Of a stretch of DNA of 64,000 bases, positions 26,479 to 34,442 are shown in pieces (the stretch's first letter is position 1; each line of letters opens with the position of its first letter). The position numbers and the translations under genes are program-made. The notes below the pieces were generated by a model that was not told the origin of the DNA, did no database searches, and worked only from the letters and a program-made list of their open reading frames with translations. Location of the stretch: NCBI GenBank assembly GCA_943787295.1, contig CALSLW010000002.1:276189-340188 (forward strand), in the 5' to 3' direction. The stretch comes from an uncultured Flavobacteriaceae bacterium. GTDB taxonomy: Bacteria > Bacteroidota > Bacteroidia > Flavobacteriales > Flavobacteriaceae.

Positions 26479-26979
26479 TTAAAGCGTAAAATCAAAAGCG
26501 GTTTTTTTGTTCGTTAAGAGGAAGCTTTTCTTCTTACTAGGGGTAATCAAATGAACAATATTTTGCTGCCCAGTTAAAAAGTCAATTAAAAAGCTTGCAT
26601 TGACGTCTAGGGTCTTAAATGTCTTAGCCGGAAAGACAACCTCTGCATAAACGACAAGGAGATCATTCTCTTTATACTCTCTGCCTAAATAAGCAATTTC
26701 TTGTTGCTCCCCATCTATCTTAATGGTAAGGTTGTTCAAATAAAAATCTTTTACAAAGGCATCGATCTTTGCTTGATTTGAGTCAGGTAAAAAAACTACT
26801 TTTTGCCTTGTCTCTTTTTGCATTAATGCCTCAATATCTTCTAAGAAAAAACGACTTGTCAATTGAACTTGCTGTTTTGATGGCACCCATTTTATGCTAG
26901 TTGTACTTAAATAATAATCGTGAGTTATAGTGAAAGAACACAAAAAAACAAAGAGAATCAAAATGAGTTTACTTTTCAT
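26479..26979 (-). CDS. DUF6702 family exported protein
   Basis: 166 residues from the ATG at 26979, chosen because it starts the signal peptide MKSKLILILFVFLCSFTIT; this start overlaps the end of the upstream gene by 11 bp. The mature protein is rich in beta-strands and begins with HDYYLSTTSIKWVPSKQQ, as in the DUF6702 family that regularly sits beside M1 peptidases in Flavobacteriia. Function unknown; a chaperone or accessory role for the adjacent peptidase is a guess from context. Confidence 0.8.
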   Translation of the reverse strand: MKSKLILILFVFLCSFTITHDYYLSTTSIKWVPSKQQVQLTSRFFLEDIEALMQKETRQKVVFLPDSNQAKIDAFVKDFYLNNLTIKIDGEQQEIAYLGREYKENDLLVVYAEVVFPAKTFKTLDVNASFLIDFLTGQQNIVHLITPSKKKSFLLTNKKTAFDFTL

Positions 26980-27745
26980 TGTATTGATTTGATAGATAGT
27001 TTTCAAAACACTTCACTACTTGTTCATGCATGTCTTTCTTGTAATAGTCAAGCAACTTACTGTTCTCTGAACAGCCTAAAACAAAATCATAAATCTCCTC
27101 TTGTTCGAGCTTATAGTTTTCTTCAAAAAAATAAAGTCCATAAAACTTAATGATGCTAAAAACGGCATCAAACTGGGCGTCAAGCATTCTTCTTTTTTTA
27201 AGCTTTTTATAGTAGCCAGAAAGATGTTTATAAACTGCTTCAATATTTATTCCTCCAGAAATGGGCAATAACAATGTAGAAAGGATTAAGCTTTTTCCAG
27301 AGATTATTTTCTCTTTGCGCACTCCTTTGTATCCTGGAATACCTACATCGTCAAAATTAAGTCTCGGCTTAACATTGCTTAAATCACTTGTAAGACTTCC
27401 ACTTAAATCGTGGGGCTTTACTACCACCTCGTCCAACTCATTTATAAATGCTTGTAAGTAAACAGTAATCTGATCTAAAGCGAATATTTCTGGAGAAATT
27501 TCTAATGCTCTTTTTTCATATTGCACCCCAGAAAAAATTAATTTTTCTCCTATTGTAACAGAAATTTCAAAGTAACCATCAATATCTGTTATTTCTGCTA
27601 GACCCCGATCAGCATTAATAACATGTATTCCCGCAACAGCTAATTCTGGATGGTCAATTTTTCCGCTAAGTAATTTGTATTTCTGTGCTTTTAATATTCC
27701 GCAACACAGCATAAAAATCATTATGTAAATAGATTTACATTTCAA
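26969..27745 (-). CDS. Carboxypeptidase-regulatory-like domain protein
   Basis: 258 residues with a signal peptide (ending about GILKAQ). Residues about 25-110 form a CarboxypepD_reg-like beta-sandwich (LLSGKIDHPELAVAGIHVIN, ITDIDGYFEISVTIGEKLIFSGVQYEKR), ending in the ELDEVVV segment familiar from TonB-dependent receptor N-termini. The C-terminal half is alpha-helical and unassigned. Start overlaps the previous stop (ATGA at 27742-27745). It is a clear paralogue of its upstream neighbour. Function unknown. Confidence 0.8.
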   Translation of the reverse strand: MKCKSIYIMIFMLCCGILKAQKYKLLSGKIDHPELAVAGIHVINADRGLAEITDIDGYFEISVTIGEKLIFSGVQYEKRALEISPEIFALDQITVYLQAFINELDEVVVKPHDLSGSLTSDLSNVKPRLNFDDVGIPGYKGVRKEKIISGKSLILSTLLLPISGGINIEAVYKHLSGYYKKLKKRRMLDAQFDAVFSIIKFYGLYFFEENYKLEQEEIYDFVLGCSENSKLLDYYKKDMHEQVVKCFENYLSNQYNEK

Positions 27746-28470
27746 CGAATTTGTTTTTTAAATTCTTCACTTTGGAGATATAAAAACTCAATTAATTGAA
27801 ACTCTCTGTCTTTTTTCAAAAGTCGATCAGAGGGTAGGGTTTTATCCATTTTTTCTAAAAAACCAATCGTTTCTTCCTTAGTCAGTCCTAGATCTTCTGT
27901 GAAAAAACGCTTCTCAAAAATCAAGGGTAGAACCTTAGAAGGAATTAATGTTCTAGGCTCTGTAGTATTATTCCCTTTAATTACTTTGGCTAACAACTTA
28001 GCCACACTAACTATATTTATCCCATTGACCAATTGTCCTTGACGCATGATGGTGTTATCAATTTGTGTGGATTTATCTTGAGTGTAATCCACCTTAGAAA
28101 ATTCTTCTTTCTTAAGGTCGAGAAACTTTTGGGTGTTTTCTGGACCTACCACAATTTCATCTAAAACATTGACACGCTCGTTAACTTCTACTACTAAACG
28201 ATTTTTTCGAATAATCTCTTGAGTAATAGTCAAGGTCTTGATACGAAACTGAACCGAAGAAAAAATAACTTCGTCTCCTGCTTTTGCCAAAATCTCGAAT
28301 TCACCTTCTCCATCTGTGATGGTATTTGTTTGAGCGGTATTGTTGACTACGTTTGCAGCAACAACATTTGCATTTCTATACAAGAGTCTCCCCTTGAGCA
28401 ATTGTCGCTTTTCTTGTGCGGCAACGAATATAAAACTTAACACAAAAAGGGAAGTCAACCAGTATTTCAT
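27742..28470 (-). CDS. Carboxypeptidase-regulatory-like domain protein (paralogue)
   Basis: 242 residues from the ATG at 28470, which begins a signal peptide (MKYWLTSLFVLSFIFVAAQ); the frame continues upstream into tRNA-Gly, which rules out longer starts. The domain layout matches the next gene: regulatory-like beta-sandwich (LLKGRLLYRNANVVAANVVN, ITDGEGEFEILAKAGDEVIFSSVQF), the NVLDEIVVGPEN end motif, then a helical C-terminal half. First gene of the M1 peptidase operon. Likely periplasmic; role unknown. Confidence 0.8.
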   Translation of the reverse strand: MKYWLTSLFVLSFIFVAAQEKRQLLKGRLLYRNANVVAANVVNNTAQTNTITDGEGEFEILAKAGDEVIFSSVQFRIKTLTITQEIIRKNRLVVEVNERVNVLDEIVVGPENTQKFLDLKKEEFSKVDYTQDKSTQIDNTIMRQGQLVNGINIVSVAKLLAKVIKGNNTTEPRTLIPSKVLPLIFEKRFFTEDLGLTKEETIGFLEKMDKTLPSDRLLKKDREFQLIEFLYLQSEEFKKQIR

Positions 28471-28548
28471 AGGATAAAAATAACAATAATCACCACATAA
28501 GAAGAAGAGAAGGGCGTTAATTGTTTGATAAAAAGGAGAGGAGATTTG

Positions 28549-28621
28549 AGCGGGAGACCGGGTTCGAACCGGCGACATTCAGCTTGGAAGGCTGACGCTC
28601 TACCAACTGAGCTACTCCCGC
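28549..28621 (-). tRNA. tRNA-Gly (anticodon TCC)
   Basis: The minus strand folds into a full cloverleaf: acceptor GCGGGAG/CTCCCGC, D arm AGCTCAGTTGGTAGAGC, anticodon arm TCAGC-CTTCCAA-GCTGA with anticodon TCC (reads GGA/GGG), and T arm CCGGTTCGAACCCGG. Discriminator T; CCA not encoded. A TATATTTG -7 box lies 8 bp upstream. Confidence 0.95.
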
Positions 28622-28628
28622 ATTATTC

Positions 28629-28636
28629 CAAATATA
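28629..28636 (-). promoter_or_regulatory. -7 box of tRNA-Gly
   Basis: TATATTTG, a full TAnnTTTG match, ends 7 nt before the tRNA 5' end, so transcription would start within a few bases of the mature RNA. No TTG is found at the usual distance. Confidence 0.45.
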
Positions 28637-28747
28637 ATATTTCTTTTAAAAAGAATAAAATTATTCATTGTTATTGCATGCCAGGATAAAAAATTATGCT
28701 CAATTGAGAAGGTAATTTGAAGATTAATCTTAGTTTTAAATATACGT

Positions 28748-29191
28748 ATGCAACCCATCATAAAAGAAATTTTAGCTGAAGAAACACATCGTGTTCGCCA
28801 CCCTATATTGAGACAAGGACGACCAATTGAAGATTGTATATTTACAGGAGATCAAGAAGCGACCACAGTTCATTTAGGGGCTTATCTCGATGATAATTTA
28901 GTTGGGGTATTATCTGCGTATAAAAAAAATCATCCCGCCTTTAATAATTTAAAAAGTTATCAAATTAGAGGGGTTGCAGTATTAACAGATTTTCATCGCA
29001 AGGGGATAGGGAATGAATTGATGGATGATATTGAAAAGCGAATGATGGAAAGAAAAATTGATTTAATTTGGCTCAATGCGAGAATCGCAGCGCTTGACTT
29101 TTACACCTCGCTGGCCTATCATCAAAAAGGTGAAGCTTTTGAAATAGACGATATTGGCACACATTATTGTTTTTATAAATTATTAAAATGA
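28748..29191 (+). CDS. GNAT-family N-acetyltransferase
   Basis: A 147-residue acetyltransferase. The acetyl-CoA-binding motif A is visible as IRGVAVLTDFHRKGIGNELMDDIEKRM (R/Q-x-x-G-x-G/A type: RKGIGN), preceded by the beta-strand LVGVLSAYK and followed by LNARIAALDFYTSLAYHQKGEAF, as in ElaA-like GNATs. Substrate unknown. Its stop overlaps the start of the M15 peptidase gene (ATGA), so they are translationally coupled. Confidence 0.88.
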   Translation: MQPIIKEILAEETHRVRHPILRQGRPIEDCIFTGDQEATTVHLGAYLDDNLVGVLSAYKKNHPAFNNLKSYQIRGVAVLTDFHRKGIGNELMDDIEKRMMERKIDLIWLNARIAALDFYTSLAYHQKGEAFEIDDIGTHYCFYKLLK

Positions 29192-29904
29192 AAAAATATA
29201 ATGTCTTTTTAATAAGTCTTTTAATAGGGCTCAATCTAGCGGCTCAAACATCTAGTACTTTTGAATTAGACTTATTGTTAGGGAAAAAAGAAATCCCCCC
29301 TTCCGCCGAAGGCTATATCCTTTTAAGCGAAGTTGCCACAGCTTTTCAAAAAATGCAGACTGCTGCATTAAAGGATGGAATTGAAATCAAAATTGTCTCG
29401 AGTTTTAGAAGCTATGCTTCGCAAAAAAGAATATGGAATAAAAAATATAAACGCTTTAAAAGCGAAGGCTTAACAGGACCAGAAGCCATTGCGAAAATCA
29501 TTGAATACTCCACATTACCTGGAACCTCACGTCACCATTGGGGGACAGATATTGATATCATTGAAGGAAGTAAAAAGGTGGAAGGAGATGCGTTACTTGA
29601 AAAACATTTTCACAACGGTCCTTATCGAGAACTAAGTCAATGGCTAAAAACTAATGCTAACTCTTATGGCTTTGATCTTGTTTACACACAAGATAGCTTA
29701 AGGAAGGGGTTTTTATTCGAACCTTGGCATTATAGCTATACGCCTCTTTCTAAAGAATTTTTATATCTGTATAGAACTCAACAGTTGATTTCTACCATTA
29801 AAAAAGACAGCACTTTATTAGGGTACGAATATATCTCTCCTAAATTTTTAAATGATTATTATCGAGATAACGTACTAGGAATCAATCCTAAATTGTTAAA
29901 ATAA
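29188..29904 (+). CDS. Exported M15-family D,D-carboxypeptidase
   Basis: 238 residues with a signal peptide (cleavage near GLNLAAQ). The zinc peptidase site of VanY/DdpX-type M15 enzymes is visible: SSFRSYASQ, then the metal-binding SRHHWGTDIDI (S-x-H-x-x-G-x-x-x-D pattern) and the later EPWHYSY with the third histidine. It should trim D-Ala from peptidoglycan in the periplasm. Coupled to the upstream GNAT gene; the convergent response regulator stop is one base away. Confidence 0.9.
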   Translation: MKKYNVFLISLLIGLNLAAQTSSTFELDLLLGKKEIPPSAEGYILLSEVATAFQKMQTAALKDGIEIKIVSSFRSYASQKRIWNKKYKRFKSEGLTGPEAIAKIIEYSTLPGTSRHHWGTDIDIIEGSKKVEGDALLEKHFHNGPYRELSQWLKTNANSYGFDLVYTQDSLRKGFLFEPWHYSYTPLSKEFLYLYRTQQLISTIKKDSTLLGYEYISPKFLNDYYRDNVLGINPKLLK

Positions 29905-29905
29905 A

Positions 29906-30667
29906 TTATTTTAATCGCATCAATTTTATAAGACCTTCAAATCGCCTTCTAGAAATAGGTAAAGACACTCCGTTAGATAATTCACAATAATTTCCAGCTC
30001 TTTTATTGATGTTAATCAAGGCGTTCAGATTGATTAAAAAAGAATTGTGAATACGATAAAATTGATCTTCAGAAAGTAAAGTTTCGTATTGCCCTATAGG
30101 GCGTGAAGAGATGATTTTTCGCTTTTTATCCCGCAAATAAAACTCTGTATATCGACCTGCAGATTTTAAATATACAATATCGTCTGGCTGGATAAAATCA
30201 ACCCTATCCATCCCAGAAACTGTTAAATAGTTTATAGGCTTTTTCTTTAAAATTGTATCTGACAATTGTTTGATCTGCTCTCTATTTACAAATTCTTTCT
30301 TTTGAATTTGTTCTTCTACCCTATTTACCGCCTCAATTAAGTCTTCAATAACAATGGGTTTTAATAAATAATCTGTTGCATTATAACGAAATGCTTTAAT
30401 CGCATATTCATCATATGCCGTGGTGAAAATGATATGAAAAGAAGTTTTATCAATTCTCTCTAGCATATGAAAAGAATTGTCATGATCTAAAAGAATGTCT
30501 AAAAACACTAAGTCAAAATCTGTGTTTTCAATTGTACTTTTGGCAGAATCATAAGTTCCACAGCAAGCTATTATCTCTAAAGAGGGACAATTTTTTTTGA
30601 TAAAATATTCTAATAAATCTAGATTGTTTTTTTCATCATCGACTAATATCGTCCTTAATCTTTTCAT
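29906..30667 (-). CDS. LytTR-family response regulator
   Basis: A 253-residue response regulator. The receiver domain (1-120) has the acidic pocket VDDE (10-13), phosphoacceptor Asp57 in FLDILLD, and Lys in LLKPI. A LytTR DNA-binding domain follows (about 145-250: YLKSAGRYTEFYL, IHNSFLINLNALI). Its start lies within the last 32 bp of the upstream kinase gene, so the pair is translated together. Targets are unknown; LytTR systems often control cell-surface and exopolysaccharide genes. Confidence 0.93.
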   Translation of the reverse strand: MKRLRTILVDDEKNNLDLLEYFIKKNCPSLEIIACCGTYDSAKSTIENTDFDLVFLDILLDHDNSFHMLERIDKTSFHIIFTTAYDEYAIKAFRYNATDYLLKPIVIEDLIEAVNRVEEQIQKKEFVNREQIKQLSDTILKKKPINYLTVSGMDRVDFIQPDDIVYLKSAGRYTEFYLRDKKRKIISSRPIGQYETLLSEDQFYRIHNSFLINLNALININKRAGNYCELSNGVSLPISRRRFEGLIKLMRLK

Positions 30668-31448
30668 GCTGTGTCTTTTTTATGGTTTTAGGCAAAATGA
30701 GTACAGCTCTTGTCCCATTTATTTTATTCTCTTTGATTACGTCTTCTAAATAGAATTCTGATTTGGCCTTATAGAGGTAGTTTAAAGCATCAATAAGTTC
30801 CTTTAGAATTTTAGTGGCAATGGATTTTGACATGTACTCCTCATTCCATTCCTTTATCTTTTTATTTACCATTGCTTCTTTTCTTCCCACACCGTTATCT
30901 TCTACTATTATTTTCATTGTCTTCGTGTGCAGCGTTATTTTTAGAAGTATCTGACCTTGATCCTCTAATGGTGATAGCCCGTGAAAAATTGCATTTTCTA
31001 ATATTGGCTGTATTAACATTGGAGGAATCATAAGGATTTCTTGATCTTCTAAGCTTGGCACTTCCTCTAAAAAAAGCACAGGAAAGTTTAATCTTAAATT
31101 TTGCAATGTAACATAGCCTCTCAAATAAAATAATTCTTCTGCTAAGGATAAATTTTCTGTGATAGACATCTCTAATGTTTTTCTTAAAATACGTGCAAAG
31201 ACAACAATGTATTCATTGGCAACTTTTTCTCCTTTTAGCAGCATAACACTTTGAATTCCATTCAAAGTATTATAGATAAAGTGAGGATTCATTTGAGCCT
31301 TAAGTGACTTTGATTCAAGTCGTGCAATTTGATTTTTATAGGACATTCGTTGTCTTGAACGGTCACGGCCAAAAAAAACAATTAGCATGATGGTCACCAC
31401 ATTGCTGATAAACAACGGGAGTGCTACATTACCTTCAAATAGCTCCAT
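30636..31448 (-). CDS. LytS/YehU-type sensor histidine kinase
   Basis: 270 residues with a single N-terminal transmembrane helix (about 10-27), then a His_kinase domain with phosphoacceptor His56 in MNPHFIYNTLNGIQ and an HATPase domain (NAIFHGL N-box; VEDNGVGRKEA G1-box). It has no obvious periplasmic sensor domain, so the signal is probably membrane or cytoplasmic. It is the partner of the overlapping LytTR regulator. A TGCCCA-N4-TGGGCA inverted repeat lies in its leader. Confidence 0.92.
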   Translation of the reverse strand: MELFEGNVALPLFISNVVTIMLIVFFGRDRSRQRMSYKNQIARLESKSLKAQMNPHFIYNTLNGIQSVMLLKGEKVANEYIVVFARILRKTLEMSITENLSLAEELFYLRGYVTLQNLRLNFPVLFLEEVPSLEDQEILMIPPMLIQPILENAIFHGLSPLEDQGQILLKITLHTKTMKIIVEDNGVGRKEAMVNKKIKEWNEEYMSKSIATKILKELIDALNYLYKAKSEFYLEDVIKENKINGTRAVLILPKTIKKTQHEKIKDDISR

Positions 31449-31470
31449 AACTCACCATAATTAAGAATAG

Positions 31471-31486
31471 TGCCCACATATGGGCA
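31471..31486. promoter_or_regulatory. Inverted repeat upstream of the LytS-like kinase
   Basis: TGCCCA-CATA-TGGGCA, a 6-bp perfect inverted repeat 23 bp before the kinase start. It could be an operator (for example for autoregulation) or an RNA hairpin in the leader; no direct evidence for either. Confidence 0.3.
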
Positions 31487-31614
31487 GGAAGCCTAAAAGT
31501 ACGAAAGTTTATTTTAGTATACATTTTAAGATTTGGGTTTTAAGTAGATACTGTTAGTAAATATAAAAAAACTCCTATACTTGTAAACAATTGATCTGTT
31601 AATCTTAAATCAAA

Positions 31615-31950
31615 ATGAAAAAAACATATTATAATCCAGACGATCTAAAAAAGTTTAGCTCCATTACAGAATGGAATGAATCATTAGGCGAGAAGTTTTT
31701 TGAATACTACACCAGTGTATTTAAAGAAGGTCATCTATCGGCAAGAGAAAAATCCTTAATTGCCCTAGCAGTATCCCATGTAGTTCATTGTCCTTATTGT
31801 ATCGATGCTTACACAAAAGACGGCCTAGAAAAAGGCATTGAAAAAGAAGAAATGATGGAAGCTGTACATGTGGGAGCTGCCATTAAAAGTGGTGCGGTTC
31901 TTGTTCATGGTGTTCAGATGATGAATCGACACGATCAATTGAGCATGTAA
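31615..31950 (+). CDS. Arsenosugar-cluster CMD/AhpD-like protein
   Basis: A 111-residue carboxymuconolactone decarboxylase-like (AhpD fold) protein, annotated in related clusters as the arsenosugar biosynthesis-associated peroxidase-like protein. The redox motif HCPYC (Cys59, Cys62) and the following His-rich helix VHVGAAIKSGAVLVHG are visible. It is the first gene of the arsenosugar run and lies 3 bp before arsS. Related proteins can carry selenocysteine in the motif; here both positions are ordinary Cys codons. A redox or thiol-handling role for arsenic intermediates is plausible. Confidence 0.88.
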   Translation: MKKTYYNPDDLKKFSSITEWNESLGEKFFEYYTSVFKEGHLSAREKSLIALAVSHVVHCPYCIDAYTKDGLEKGIEKEEMMEAVHVGAAIKSGAVLVHGVQMMNRHDQLSM

Positions 31951-31953
31951 TCT

Positions 31954-33012
31954 ATGGCAACCAAATCTCTTAAAGCACGTCAGAATGAATTATCTGACAC
32001 ACAAAGACAACTTGATATTCTATCGAAGGGTATTTTTCAAGATGGAACCCTACCTACATTTAAAGAAAAATTAAACGACTATCAACTCGAAGACATTCGT
32101 CCAAAAGCACTCCAGGTTTTACAAATCAATCTAGGCTATATGTGCAACCAAGTTTGCGCACATTGCCACGTTGACGCTGGCCCAGACAGAAAAGAAATGA
32201 TGTTAGAAAGCACCATGGAAGACTGTCTTAATGTGATGCGACATAATTCCATTAAAACGGTAGATCTTACTGGGGGAGCCCCAGAAATGCACCCAAAATT
32301 TAGATGGTTTGTAGCGCAGATTCGCGCTCAAACTACTGTAAAAGAAATCATTGTGAGATCGAATCTCACCATCATCTTGGCCAATAAAAAATACCATGAT
32401 TTACCCGCCTTTTTTGCTCAACATAAAGTGCATGTAGTGTCGTCCTTACCCTTTTACAAACGCAATAAAACAGATCGACAACGCGGCTCTGGCGTGTTTG
32501 ATCAATCCATCAAAGCCTTACAAAAACTGAATGAAGCTGGTTATGGAAAAGAGGTATCAAACCTTGAGTTAGACTTAGTATACAACCCTTCTGGTGCCTT
32601 TTTACCTGGAGATCAACAAGCCCTTGAAAGCGATTTTAAAACAGCGCTAAAAGAAGATTTTAACATCGATTTTAATCATTTATTTACCATTACAAATTTA
32701 CCCATTAGCCGATTCTTAGATTACCTCATCGCTTCAGAAAATTATAATGAATACATGCATAACTTAGTTGGTGCCTTTAACCCAGCTGCGGCAGAAAATG
32801 TAATGTGCACCAATACCATTTCTGTTAGTTGGGAAGGCTATTTATATGATTGTGACTTTAATCAAATGCTTGAACTAAAGGTAGATATTGAGCATCAGCA
32901 CATTCGAGACTTTAATCTTGAAGCCCTCGCAAAAAGAAAAATCTTACTCTCGCAACACTGCTATGGCTGTACTGCTGGCGCAGGAAGCAGCTGTCAAGGA
33001 AGTATCGCTTAA
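31954..33012 (+). CDS. arsS: Arsenosugar biosynthesis radical SAM protein ArsS
   Basis: A 352-residue radical SAM enzyme with the [4Fe-4S] motif CNQVCAHC (Cys64, Cys68, Cys71, C-x3-C-x2-C), DLTGGAPEMHP and a C-terminal cysteine-rich end (SQHCYGCTAGAGSSC) that probably binds auxiliary ligands. ArsS is known to join the 5'-deoxyadenosyl group to a dimethylated arsenic species, giving a dimethylarsinoyl-deoxyadenosine. The surrounding genes (ArsM, purine phosphorylase, two glycosyltransferases) match the rest of that route. Confidence 0.93.
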   Translation: MATKSLKARQNELSDTQRQLDILSKGIFQDGTLPTFKEKLNDYQLEDIRPKALQVLQINLGYMCNQVCAHCHVDAGPDRKEMMLESTMEDCLNVMRHNSIKTVDLTGGAPEMHPKFRWFVAQIRAQTTVKEIIVRSNLTIILANKKYHDLPAFFAQHKVHVVSSLPFYKRNKTDRQRGSGVFDQSIKALQKLNEAGYGKEVSNLELDLVYNPSGAFLPGDQQALESDFKTALKEDFNIDFNHLFTITNLPISRFLDYLIASENYNEYMHNLVGAFNPAAAENVMCTNTISVSWEGYLYDCDFNQMLELKVDIEHQHIRDFNLEALAKRKILLSQHCYGCTAGAGSSCQGSIA

Positions 33013-33023
33013 TCCGCTTAACT

Positions 33024-33623
33024 GTGAAGAAACCTCTTTTGCTCGTTTTTTGTAAAAACCCTAGATTAGGAAAAGTAAAAACGCGTTTAGCCAAAACAAT
33101 CGGAGAAAGAAAAGCCCTATTAATCTACAAAGAGCTTCTTAAAAAAACGGCTTCAGTTTTAAAAGAATTAGAAGTCGACATTCATTTATATTATTCTGAT
33201 AAAATCGAGGAAAATGACCTCTTTTCGGCTGTTGCTAGCCAGAAGAAAAAACAAGCAGGTGAACACCTGGGAGAACGCATGGCAAATGCTTTTCAAGAAA
33301 GCTTTATCTCTCATGACAAAGTAGTCATTATTGGCACCGATCTATGGACCCTTGAAGCTCAAGACATACAAAAAGCCTTTCAGGCCTTAGAAAAACAAGC
33401 GGCAGTAATTGGTCCGTCAAAAGACGGAGGCTACTATTTAATAGGCCTCAATCAATTTTTTCCCGACCTTTTTAAGCAAAAAGAATGGGGAACAGACAAA
33501 GTTCTATCCAGCACTTTAGCTGACATAAATCACATTATTTATCATTTACTCAACGAAAAAAACGATGTGGATACTTTTTCAGATCTCGAAGAAAACCCAA
33601 CGCTTAAAGCACACATAGAATGA
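33024..33623 (+). CDS. Arsenosugar-cluster glycosyltransferase, TIGR04282/DUF2064 family
   Basis: A 199-residue GT-A-like protein of the DUF2064 family (TIGR04282), found beside arsS in many genomes. It begins with LLVFCKNPRLGKVKTRLA, which resembles nucleotidyltransferase signatures, and has IIGTDLWTL and the GPSKDGGYYLIGL motif. Family members are annotated as glycosyltransferases, although the N-terminus also recalls sugar-nucleotide transferases. Stop and start overlap with the phosphorylase gene by 4 bp. Confidence 0.88.
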   Translation: MKKPLLLVFCKNPRLGKVKTRLAKTIGERKALLIYKELLKKTASVLKELEVDIHLYYSDKIEENDLFSAVASQKKKQAGEHLGERMANAFQESFISHDKVVIIGTDLWTLEAQDIQKAFQALEKQAAVIGPSKDGGYYLIGLNQFFPDLFKQKEWGTDKVLSSTLADINHIIYHLLNEKNDVDTFSDLEENPTLKAHIE

Positions 33624-34432
33624 TCGAACAAATCAATGAAAGTTTGGCTTTTTTAAAAGCCAAAGGAATCAATGACAACGCCATAGGAATTATCTTAGGC
33701 ACCGGATTAGGCGACCTGGTAAATCACCTAAGCATTGAAGTAGAAGTTCCTTATAACGACATCCCCCATTTTCCGAAATCCAGCATGGAATTTCATAAAG
33801 CACGTTTGTTGTATGGAGGTTTCCAAGGAAAAAAAGTCTTGGTTTTTGAAGGGCGTTTTCACGCCTATGAAGGCTTGAGCTATTTTGAAATTACCTACCC
33901 CATTCGATTGATGCATGCCCTAGCGGTAAAACAACTTATTATTAGTAATGCCGCAGGAGCGATCAACCTCAACTTTAAAAAAGGAGAAGTGATGTTAATC
34001 GAAGACCACATCAATTTACAAGGTGGCTCTCCTTTAGCAGAAAAAGGCATCGGTCAATTAGGTGAACGCTTTGTCGATATGAGCGCCCCATATTCCCTAG
34101 CCCTAATTGAACGCACTAAAACAATTGCTAAAGAAAATCAAATTTCGCTTCATGCGGGAGTCTATGCTTCTGTCATGGGACCCCAGCTAGAAACAAAAGC
34201 AGAATATCGTTATCTAAAAATAATTGGAGCAGATGCAGTGGGTATGTCGACCGTTCCAGAGGTCATTGTCGCAAATCAACTACAAATGGACTGCATCGCT
34301 TTTTCTGTTTTAACAGACGAATGTGATCCCGACAACCTCAAACCCATCGATATTCCAGATATTATGGCTGCAGCTAAAAAAGCGGAACAATCTTTGATAG
34401 TATTGGTCAAGAAACTTATTTCAACGCTCTAA
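33620..34432 (+). CDS. Purine nucleoside phosphorylase
   Basis: A 270-residue trimeric-type purine nucleoside phosphorylase: GIILGTGLGDL near the N-terminus, the phosphate and base-binding FEGRFHAYEG, ISNAAGAIN, HINL and MSTVPEV motifs. In a normal cell it splits inosine or guanosine. Inside the arsenosugar cluster its likely extra role is phosphorolysis of the arsenic-bearing deoxyadenosine made by ArsS, freeing adenine and a dimethylarsinoyl-ribose-1-phosphate for glycosyl transfer (inference from context). Coupled to its upstream gene. Confidence 0.93.
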   Translation: MIEQINESLAFLKAKGINDNAIGIILGTGLGDLVNHLSIEVEVPYNDIPHFPKSSMEFHKARLLYGGFQGKKVLVFEGRFHAYEGLSYFEITYPIRLMHALAVKQLIISNAAGAINLNFKKGEVMLIEDHINLQGGSPLAEKGIGQLGERFVDMSAPYSLALIERTKTIAKENQISLHAGVYASVMGPQLETKAEYRYLKIIGADAVGMSTVPEVIVANQLQMDCIAFSVLTDECDPDNLKPIDIPDIMAAAKKAEQSLIVLVKKLISTL

Positions 34433-34442
34433 TCTAATTCCA

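Noticed and set aside
31576..31583. TATACTTG upstream of the arsenosugar cluster as its promoter
   Set aside because: Only seven of eight consensus positions match and no TTG is found 17-23 nt upstream, so I left it out of the feature list.
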